In this document: positions 17,078-23,504 of the stretch, piece by piece | Numbering within the stretch: the stretch's first letter is position 1 | Layout: every line of letters begins with the position of its first letter | Assembly (NCBI GenBank): GCA_964548165.1 | Contig: CAZJQD010000046.1 | Location: forward strand, 1 to 27,523 | Direction: 5' to 3' | Length of the DNA: 27,523 bases | Source: CAZJQD01 sp964548165 [NCBI: uncultured bacterium] | GTDB lineage: Bacteria > UBA8481 | Notes under the pieces: generated by a model | Database searches by the model: none | Told to the model about the DNA's origin: nothing | The model's input: only the letters and a program-made list of their open reading frames with translations | Made by a program: the position numbers and the translations under genes

Positions 17078-18478
17078 ATGGCCGAGGGCAGGGGCGGGAC
17101 ATCCTGGATATCGTCGCCCGAATCCTTCATATCATCGTTTCTCCGCCCTGCAAGGCCCGACGAGCGGACGGCGCTCACCGTCCACGAGCGCTTGCTCGTC
17201 CGTCTCCTGTGGCGCTATGTCCAGGTCGAGAAGAGCGTTTCGTTCTCGCTTCGACTGGACAACCATGAACTGGAGCGCATCGGCGCCGGGAACCACCTCG
17301 TCCGCATCGCGCTCGACAACGCCGCAGAGACCTGCCGCCGGATCTTCACGGGAGGATCGCTCGAGCTCGGCGACTGCTACTGCGAGGGGCTCATCCACGT
17401 GGCGGACTCCGATTACCGCCACTTCCTCCTGGTTTTGGTTCGCGCCGTCTTCGATCCCAGCCTGCGCCAGGCTCTCCCCCTCCCCGACCGCATACGACTC
17501 CTGGGCGCCGGGCTCCGCGGCGGCTTCTTCTCTTTCGACGAGCCGGACCGGAATATCAACAGTCACTACAGTCTCAGCGATTGGTGCGACGAAGAGACCG
17601 CCAACCGCTTCTACCTCGCCTGGCTCGACACCCGTCACCACCAATACTCCAGCGGCCTCTGGCGACCGGGGGTCCAGACGGTCGAGGAGGCCCAGGAGGA
17701 AAAGTTCGCGCATTACGCCGAGCGGCTCGGCATTCCGAGTAACGCCAGGGGACGAACACTCCTCGACCTGGGATGTGGCTGGGGAGGATTCCTCTTTCAC
17801 GCCGCGACGCGCTACGGCCTCAGCGCCCACGGGGTCACGCTCTCCACCGCCCAGGGGCAGTACATCGCCGCGGAGGCTCGTCGACGGGGACTGGATCACC
17901 TCGTGACGGTCACGGTCGGGGACGCGCGCGAGGTCTCGGGACAGTGGGACCACATCATTTCGATCGGGCTCCTGGAGCACATCGATTGCCCCGACATGCT
18001 GTTCGCTCGCGTCTCGGGCTGCCTGCTGCCCGGAGGAACCGCCCTCTTCCACGCGATGTTTCACGAGGGTCTCTTCTACAAGCCCGATCCCTGGCTCACG
18101 CGGCACATCTTCCCGGGCGGACGCGTTCCCGGGATCCATCACACGCTCCGACTGCTCGAGCGCCGTTTCGCGATCGTGGACCGGGAGAATCTGCCGGCCC
18201 TTTCCTATCCGAAGACCCTGGCGGCCTGGCACGGCAGGTTCTGCGCGAAGGAGCAGGAACTCAGGGCCCTGCTCGAGGCGGGCGGGTGCCTCGATGTCGA
18301 GCGAGCGATCCGCACGTTCAAGCACTACCTCGTCCTGGCGGAGACCGGGCTGAGCGTCGACGGCGTCGTCTGCAATATCGTCTGCCGCGAGCCCCTTTCG
18401 GAGCGGGAGCTCGCGTTCGCGGCGGCACGGGGGTGGGGTCGGTCTGAAATCGCGCTGAGCGCGGAGGCGGGGCCGTGA
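17078..18478 (+). CDS. CFA-synthase-like SAM methyltransferase (TmsB-type candidate)
   Basis: A 466-residue member of the cyclopropane-fatty-acyl-phospholipid synthase family. It transfers a methylene or methyl from SAM to an unsaturated acyl chain. Features are NINSHYSLSDWC (about 159-170), TVEEAQEEKF, SAM motif LLDLGCGWGGF (228-238), GVTLSTAQGQYI, E300 in GLLEHID, H325 in LFHAMF and Y377 in SYPKTLAAW. These match E. coli Cfa E239, H266 and Y317. The residue matching Cfa C139 is S192 (YSSGLW against YSCAYW). Its stop overlaps the GTG of a DHCR24-like FAD oxidoreductase (GTGA). This pairing is known for TmsB-TmsA/BfaB-BfaA, which make 10-methyl fatty acids, so I favour that role over cyclopropanation. 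The start context is weak. Confidence 0.88.
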   Translation: MAEGRGGTSWISSPESFISSFLRPARPDERTALTVHERLLVRLLWRYVQVEKSVSFSLRLDNHELERIGAGNHLVRIALDNAAETCRRIFTGGSLELGDCYCEGLIHVADSDYRHFLLVLVRAVFDPSLRQALPLPDRIRLLGAGLRGGFFSFDEPDRNINSHYSLSDWCDEETANRFYLAWLDTRHHQYSSGLWRPGVQTVEEAQEEKFAHYAERLGIPSNARGRTLLDLGCGWGGFLFHAATRYGLSAHGVTLSTAQGQYIAAEARRRGLDHLVTVTVGDAREVSGQWDHIISIGLLEHIDCPDMLFARVSGCLLPGGTALFHAMFHEGLFYKPDPWLTRHIFPGGRVPGIHHTLRLLERRFAIVDRENLPALSYPKTLAAWHGRFCAKEQELRALLEAGGCLDVERAIRTFKHYLVLAETGLSVDGVVCNIVCREPLSERELAFAAARGWGRSEIALSAEAGP

Positions 18479-19902
18479 ACGCCCTCGCGGTCGCGCGCGC
18501 TCCGGGCCTCGAGGCCACGCATCCGGTCGCTATCGCCGAGCATCGGGTACGGCGTGGCTCTATCGTCGAGCAATTCGTGCAATTGATGGGAAAGACTCAC
18601 CCCATCCGGACCTCGCACGCCGACACGCACCTCTTCCGCCCGCGGCGGCGCGTCCGTCGAGGGCTCGACCTGAGCGCGCTTCGCCACGTGCTGGCCGTCG
18701 ATACCGTCGCCGGGCTCGCCGTCGTCGAGGGCATGGCCACGTACGACACGCTCGTCGCCGAGACCCTGCCACGCGGGTTCATGCCCGCGGTCGTCCCCGA
18801 GCTCCGCACGATCACCGTCGGGGGTGCCGTGGCCGGGATCGGGATCGAGGCCACCTCATTTCGCGAAGGGCTCGCCCACGATACCGTCGAGGAATGCGAC
18901 GTCCTGACGGGAAACGCGCAGATCGTCACCTGCTCGCCGACCCGCCATCCCGATCTCTTTCTCGGATTCCCGAATTCCTACGGCACGCTCGGCTACGCCC
19001 TGAAGCTGGCGATCCGCCTCGTCCCGGTTCGCCGGCTCGTCCGGGTCGAGCACGTACGATACCGCGTCCTCGCCGATTTTCTCGACGCGATGGAGGAAGC
19101 GGCCCTGGGACGCGGGCCTCTTGGGAGGGACGGCAACGCGGCGGCAGCTGACTTTCTCGACGGCGTCGTCTTCTCGCGGACAGAGCAGTACATCAACCGG
19201 GGAACATTCGTCGACGAGGGACCGGCGCCCAGCGATTACACGGGCATGAACGTGTACTACCGCTCGATCCGGGAGCGGCCGGAAGACGTGCTGACGACCC
19301 ACGACTATATCTGGCGGTGGGATACGGACTGGTTCTGGTGCTCGCGCCACTTCGGCATGGAGAATCCCCTCGTGAGGCGTCTCTGCCCCCGCTCTCTCCG
19401 CGGGTCCCGCGGCTACGGCATCCTTCGCCGGTGGGCCGAGCGACTCGGCCTCTCACCCGGGCGAGGCCAGGAGTCCGTGGTGCAGGACATCGGGTTTCTT
19501 CCGGGTGCGTCCGGGGCCTTCCTGGATTGGTTCCTGGAGGACATCGGCATCACGCCGATCTGGGTCTGCCCGTTCACCCCACGGCGCGCAGTCCCGCTCT
19601 TTCCCTTCGAGCCCGGGCGGCTCCACTTCGATATCGCCTTCTGGGACAGCGTGCCGCGATCGTCACCGCCCCAGCGTTCGATCCGCGCCTCGTCTCGAGC
19701 CGATCGGCCCGGCTCCGCCAACAGGAGGATCGAAGACCGCACGCAGGAGCTCCACGGGCTCAAGTCGCTCTACTCCCGATCCTATTTCGACCGCGAGACC
19801 TTCGATCGACTGTATGGCGGCGAGGCCTGGCGGCAACTGAAGGCCCGATACGATCCCGGGGGCCACCTGGGCTCGCTCTTCACCAAGTGCGTGGGCGCCT
19901 AG
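18475..19902 (+). CDS. DHCR24-like FAD-binding oxidoreductase (TmsA-type candidate)
   Basis: A 475-residue VAO/PCMH-type flavoprotein. The FAD-binding region runs from about residue 60 to 200: VDTVAGLAVVEGMATYDTL, then VVPELRTITVGGAVAGIGIE, then LGFPNSYGTLGYALKLAIRL. It ends ARYDPGGHLGSLFTKCV, the usual closing motif of the DHCR24/TmsA group. TmsA-type enzymes reduce the 10-methylene acyl intermediate made by the partner methyltransferase. The GTG start overlaps the methyltransferase stop (GTGA at 18475-18478), so the two should be made together. The segment at about 402-420 is Arg/Ser/Pro-rich and less like the family; a local sequence error there cannot be excluded. The stop shares CTAG with the stop of the convergent YihY gene. 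Confidence 0.88.
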   Translation: MNALAVARAPGLEATHPVAIAEHRVRRGSIVEQFVQLMGKTHPIRTSHADTHLFRPRRRVRRGLDLSALRHVLAVDTVAGLAVVEGMATYDTLVAETLPRGFMPAVVPELRTITVGGAVAGIGIEATSFREGLAHDTVEECDVLTGNAQIVTCSPTRHPDLFLGFPNSYGTLGYALKLAIRLVPVRRLVRVEHVRYRVLADFLDAMEEAALGRGPLGRDGNAAAADFLDGVVFSRTEQYINRGTFVDEGPAPSDYTGMNVYYRSIRERPEDVLTTHDYIWRWDTDWFWCSRHFGMENPLVRRLCPRSLRGSRGYGILRRWAERLGLSPGRGQESVVQDIGFLPGASGAFLDWFLEDIGITPIWVCPFTPRRAVPLFPFEPGRLHFDIAFWDSVPRSSPPQRSIRASSRADRPGSANRRIEDRTQELHGLKSLYSRSYFDRETFDRLYGGEAWRQLKARYDPGGHLGSLFTKCVGA

Positions 19903-20738
19903 CGCCCTGGTGCTCCCGCCTTGTCTTCCGCGGTAACGATCCAGACCTTGCCCACCAGGATGGCCAGGTTCAGCGTGTAGAACCAGAGCAGGAGGATCAT
20001 GAAGCCAGCGAGACTCCCGTAGGTGCGATCGTAATCGGACGCAGTCCGAAGATAGACCACGTAGGCCTGCGAGAGGCCGCCCGAGAGGATGACCGCCAGG
20101 ACGGCGCCGCCCAGGGCGGCGCGGAACGACGGGCGCCGGGGCGAGAGGTAGCGGTAGGCCCAGGCCATCGCGATCACGCTGACGATAGAGACCACGGGAA
20201 TTCGGATGAGAAAACCGATCCAGGCGGGCGCCGGACCACGACCAAAAATCGCGAAGATTGGTTCCGCCAGCGTGGGCCAGAGAACCCACCCGGTCAGGAA
20301 GGTCACGAGGAGCACAGCGGCGACAAGCGTGATGGAGAGGCGGAGCCAGAGACTGCGGGCAAAGGAAAAGGGGACGGGCACGGCGTCGATGCGGGAGAAG
20401 GCCGAGAGCAGGGCGCCGACGCCGGCGGAACCCGCCCAGAACGTGGCCACGATGCCGAACGAGAGGGCAGGAACGCCGCCCGCGGCGCGAACCTCCGTGA
20501 TCCAGACCGCCACGAGATCCAGCGCGCGGCGAGGAACAATGCCCCGAGCCATCGCGAGCCCCTCGCTGACCACGTCGTCAATCGGAAGGAGGCCGAGGAG
20601 CGCGAGCAGGAAGATGAGGAAAGGAAAGAGCCCGATGGCCTGGTAGAAGGCGATCTGGGCGGCAAGGTCGAAGAGATCGTCGGACCACGCCCGACGCAGG
20701 AAGCGGCCCGCGCGGCTCCTCCAGGCCGGGTAATTCAA
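19899..20738 (-). CDS. YihY/BrkB-family inner membrane protein
   Basis: A 279-residue polytopic protein with about six membrane spans. The YihY/BrkB signature is clear: LAAQIAFYQAIGLFPFLIFL, FGIVATFWAGSAGVGALLSAF, and GSLAGFMILLLWFYTLNLAILVG near the end. The function of the family is not settled; the old link to RNase BN is not supported. The start is TTG, because no ATG or GTG lies between it and the previous stop. Only four bases separate it from the upstream aldolase-like gene, so the two are co-transcribed. The last four bases overlap the convergent FAD-enzyme gene. Confidence 0.9.
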   Translation of the reverse strand: MNYPAWRSRAGRFLRRAWSDDLFDLAAQIAFYQAIGLFPFLIFLLALLGLLPIDDVVSEGLAMARGIVPRRALDLVAVWITEVRAAGGVPALSFGIVATFWAGSAGVGALLSAFSRIDAVPVPFSFARSLWLRLSITLVAAVLLVTFLTGWVLWPTLAEPIFAIFGRGPAPAWIGFLIRIPVVSIVSVIAMAWAYRYLSPRRPSFRAALGGAVLAVILSGGLSQAYVVYLRTASDYDRTYGSLAGFMILLLWFYTLNLAILVGKVWIVTAEDKAGAPGR

Positions 20739-20742
20739 GCGG

Positions 20743-21708
20743 CTACTTGACGACCTCGTCGATGACGCTCTTGTCGTAGAACTCCACGTAGTCCGTCTTC
20801 CGGGGATCCTCGTCGGGAAGTTCCATCAGCGCCATGGCGGCCTCGGGGTGGCGATTCAGGAAACCGGAGATCATGTATGGAATCCGGTAGCCCCACTCGA
20901 TCGACTTGGTGATCGGCATGATGTCCGAGCCGATGACCTCGATGAGCGGGCGGACGTTGAACTTCGGGTTCTTCAGGAAACTGACGAGGAGCTCAAGGGG
21001 GCAGTTGCCGGCGCCGCGACCGAAACCGTAGAGGGTGCCATCGAGCCAGTTACAACCGCGGATGATCCCCTGGATGGTGTTGGCGAAAGCCAGCTGCTTG
21101 TTGTTATGGCAGTGGATGCCGATCTCCTTCGTCTTGATGAACTTCTTGAACTTCTCGACGTAGTAGTCGACATCCTCCGAGTAGAGCACGCCGAAGCTGT
21201 CGACGATGTAGACGGACGAGACCTTGGTCTCCTGCTCGATCTGCTGGAGCGCCTCGTCGAGTTCCCGCTCGATGACCTGCGAGATCGACATGATGTTGAT
21301 GCAGGCCTCGTAGCCCTTGTCGATCGCGGCGTTCGCGAGCGCGATGGCCTTGTCCACGTCCTTCACGTACGTGGCGACGCGGACGATATCCACGACGCTC
21401 TGGGACTTCGGCAGGAGATCCTCGGCGTAGGCCTTGTGCGCGTCCTGCATGACGGCGATCTTGCAGGTCCGGTCGATGCCCTCGACGCATCGCGCGAGGA
21501 CGTCCTCGTCGCAGAACCGCCAGGGGCCATACTCGTTGGGGTCGAAGAGCTTCTTGGAGTTTCGATAGCCGAGCTCGATGACGTCGACGCCGGCGGCGTT
21601 AACGGCCTGGAAGACCCTGCGGACCATATCCGGCTCGAAGCGGGACTTGTTCATGAGTCCGCCGTCACGAATCGTGCAGTCGATCACCTTGATCTGCGGC
21701 CTGTACAC
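20743..21708 (-). CDS. DRE-TIM (HMGL-like) aldolase/metallolyase family protein
   Basis: A 321-residue TIM-barrel protein. The metal-binding DRE-TIM motifs are present: KVIDCTIRDGG (D10, R14, D15) near the start and HCHNN (H199, H201) on the later strand, plus VIELGY and GFGRGAGNCPLELLV. It resembles the aldolase domain of 4-hydroxy-2-oxovalerate aldolase and HMG-CoA lyase relatives, but it lacks the DmpG C-terminal communication domain, so the substrate is unknown. The frame extends to 21750; I prefer GTG 21708 because AGAGGTGA sits five bases upstream and the conserved fold starts right after it. ATG 21738 is an alternative. It is followed after four bases by the YihY gene. Confidence 0.87.
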   Translation of the reverse strand: MYRPQIKVIDCTIRDGGLMNKSRFEPDMVRRVFQAVNAAGVDVIELGYRNSKKLFDPNEYGPWRFCDEDVLARCVEGIDRTCKIAVMQDAHKAYAEDLLPKSQSVVDIVRVATYVKDVDKAIALANAAIDKGYEACINIMSISQVIERELDEALQQIEQETKVSSVYIVDSFGVLYSEDVDYYVEKFKKFIKTKEIGIHCHNNKQLAFANTIQGIIRGCNWLDGTLYGFGRGAGNCPLELLVSFLKNPKFNVRPLIEVIGSDIMPITKSIEWGYRIPYMISGFLNRHPEAAMALMELPDEDPRKTDYVEFYDKSVIDEVVK

Positions 21709-21796
21709 CGGGTCACCTCTTCTAAAAGCGGAGTGCATCCGCGCGACCATCCGGCGAACGCTCGGGCCAGTATCGCAGGCCGCCTGCCCATCCGCA

Positions 21797-21815
21797 ACCG
21801 GACAGGGCGTCCGGT
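21797..21815 (-). promoter_or_regulatory. Inverted repeat in the leader of the aldolase-like gene
   Basis: ACCGGAC-AGGGC-GTCCGGT is a perfect 7-bp inverted repeat with a 5-base loop, about 90 bases upstream of the GTG start of the aldolase-like gene. It lies just downstream (in the minus direction) of an AT-rich patch (21815-21870) that is the likely divergent promoter region for this gene and ppnP. It could be an operator or a leader hairpin. No T-tract follows. Confidence 0.35.
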
Positions 21816-21925
21816 ATCACATTTTCATAATTGTAGAACTGTCGAATTGTCGCGATGTTTGAAACGCTTTGAGCGGTCATGAAGTATCTGGACGGGCGGG
21901 GAGTCCACGCCCTATCGTCTCCGAC

Positions 21926-21948
21926 CGGGCGTCCACGGGGACGGCCCG
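21926..21948 (+). promoter_or_regulatory. 5' leader hairpin before ppnP
   Basis: CGGGCGTCC (21926-21934) pairs with GGAC-G-GCCCG (21939-21948) across an ACGG loop, giving nine pairs with one bulged G. It ends about 13 bases before the ppnP Shine-Dalgarno. It may affect mRNA stability, but there is no evidence of function beyond complementarity. Confidence 0.3.
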
Positions 21949-21971
21949 ACCCCACATCTCGGAGGAACGCC

Positions 21972-22292
21972 ATGAGCCACCCCGCGGAACTGACCGGAAC
22001 GATCACCTTGAAGGCGAATGTCTACTTCGACGGAAAAGTCGTGAGCCACACGATCACGGCCGCGGGCGCGCCGCGGCGCACGGTTGGCCTCATCTATCCC
22101 GGCGAGTACACGTTCAACACGGACGCCGCGGAACTCATGGAGATCCTGGCGGGATCCTGCCGGGTGCGGCAGGCCGGCAGCGCCGACTGGACGGCCGTCC
22201 ACGCGGGGACGTCGTTTCATGTCCCGGCCAAGTCCCGGTTCGACATCGCCGTGGACGAGGGAATCGCCGAGTATCTCTGCACCTTCGCCTGA
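21972..22292 (+). CDS. ppnP: Pyrimidine/purine nucleoside phosphorylase (PpnP)
   Basis: A 106-residue single-domain cupin of the PpnP (YaiE, DUF1255) family, which phosphorolyses diverse nucleosides to the base and ribose-1-phosphate. Family hallmarks are KANVYFDGKVVSHTI, GLIYPGEYTFNTDAAELMEI, CRVRQAGSADW and FHVPAKSRFDIAV. The length matches the family. The start is fixed by GGAGGAA at 21961-21967, although the frame stays open further upstream. It appears monocistronic and diverges from the aldolase-like gene. The likely role is cytoplasmic nucleoside salvage. Confidence 0.93.
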   Translation: MSHPAELTGTITLKANVYFDGKVVSHTITAAGAPRRTVGLIYPGEYTFNTDAAELMEILAGSCRVRQAGSADWTAVHAGTSFHVPAKSRFDIAVDEGIAEYLCTFA

Positions 22293-22338
22293 ACAACATT
22301 CCGAATCGGATTTCCCCGCAGGGACCGACTCACCCTCA

Positions 22339-22378
22339 TACCGCTCAATGAAAGCGACCTGCCCTCTCCTGAGCGGTA
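22339..22378. repeat. 9-bp inverted repeat between ppnP and the PilZ gene
   Basis: TACCGCTCA (22339-22347) and TGAGCGGTA (22370-22378) are perfect reverse complements separated by 22 bases. They lie 88 bases before the PilZ start. Arms and spacing suit a dimeric regulator site. No T-tract follows, so a terminator for ppnP is less likely. Confidence 0.45.
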
Positions 22379-22465
22379 CCGAAATCGGCCGCAATGGTAG
22401 AACGCAATTTGTAAACTCCGTGCGCACTTCGGTGGCTCTCCCGTGCTAACCTTCCTCCAAGGATC

Positions 22466-23479
22466 ATGAATCCGTCCACGCCCATCCACCTCTTCCGCCT
22501 GCCCTCCGCGACGACCGAGCAGTTGCTGGGCCTGGCCGTGGTCCTGCTGGGAATCATCCTGCTGTTGAGCGCCTGGCACATCTCCACCGTCCTGGCGGAT
22601 CGGCGCGTTCGCCGGAGACTCATCCGGCACCGGGCCGCGGATCGCGCCGCGGAGAAGCGCCTGAACGCCGAGGAGACTGCCCTGCTGGAGCGCATGACAA
22701 TCGCCCTGGGCGCTCTTCCCGGCATTCACAGTTTCGCGGACCAGGCGTCGATCCTGTCCAAGCGAGGAGTCAGTCCTGCTCTCCTCCAGTCCCTCAAGGA
22801 GAAGCTCGGGTTCGACCAGCCGCTCCCCAGCCAGAGGCTCTTTTCGACGAGAGAATGCCTGCCCGGCCAGGACGTTTCCTTGACGGATGCCCAGAACGCC
22901 TGGAAGGCCGGCATTCTCTCCGTGGATGATGATGCCCTCGTCCTCAAGGTTCCACCCGACGCCGCCCGCACGCTCACCGCCCGCGACGTGGTGAAGGTCT
23001 CGTTCTGGCGCGACCTCGATGCGCGCTACTTCTTCCTGTCGCGGGTCCTTGGCGTCTCGGCAACCCCGGCGCCGGTCGTGCGGCTGGAGCATCCCGCGAG
23101 GCTGGAGCGGTTCCAGGACCGTGAATTCTACCGTGCCGACGTGCATTGGCACGTGCACCTCACCAAGGTGGAAGCCTCCGCCTGGAAGGACGCGATGGAC
23201 GGGCGATCGCGAGCGCCGGGCAAGAGCTACGAAGGTACCCTGATCGACATCTCGCCGGGCGGATTCCGCCTGGCGCCGCTCCCGGGACTCGCTCCCGAGG
23301 ACCACCTGGTGGTCGCCCTGCCGTCCTCCGACCAGCATCATCCCCTGACCATCCATGCCCGCGTGATCGCCATCGAGAGCGACGGCGTCCGGTGCGAATT
23401 CCTCAACCTCACGCTCCGCGAGCAGGATTTGATCCACCACGAGATCCTCCAGCAACGGCGGGCCAAGAAGGAGCGGTAG
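22466..23479 (+). CDS. Membrane-anchored PilZ-domain (c-di-GMP receptor) protein
   Basis: A 337-residue protein with one N-terminal membrane span (about residues 19-39), a basic helical linker, a YcgR-like N-terminal beta domain (about 125-205) and a PilZ domain (about 210-320). The c-di-GMP motifs are intact: R219-EFY-R223 (RxxxR) and D261-ISPG-G266 (D/NxSxxG). It should bind c-di-GMP and signal at the inner membrane to motility, adhesion or polysaccharide machinery. No flagellar or cellulose gene is nearby, so the target is unknown. ATG 22466 has AAGGAT close upstream (short spacing). It converges with the FecR gene with a 25-base gap. Confidence 0.9.
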   Translation: MNPSTPIHLFRLPSATTEQLLGLAVVLLGIILLLSAWHISTVLADRRVRRRLIRHRAADRAAEKRLNAEETALLERMTIALGALPGIHSFADQASILSKRGVSPALLQSLKEKLGFDQPLPSQRLFSTRECLPGQDVSLTDAQNAWKAGILSVDDDALVLKVPPDAARTLTARDVVKVSFWRDLDARYFFLSRVLGVSATPAPVVRLEHPARLERFQDREFYRADVHWHVHLTKVEASAWKDAMDGRSRAPGKSYEGTLIDISPGGFRLAPLPGLAPEDHLVVALPSSDQHHPLTIHARVIAIESDGVRCEFLNLTLREQDLIHHEILQQRRAKKER

Positions 23480-23504
23480 GCGATCGGCCAAGGTGCCGCT
23501 TTTG

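Noticed and set aside
19638-19740. Frameshift in the FAD oxidoreductase gene
   Set aside because: The Arg/Ser/Pro-rich segment looks unlike the family, but the frame resumes with good family motifs (ARYDPGGHLGSLFTKCV) without a stop, so a low-complexity insert is as likely as a pair of compensating errors.
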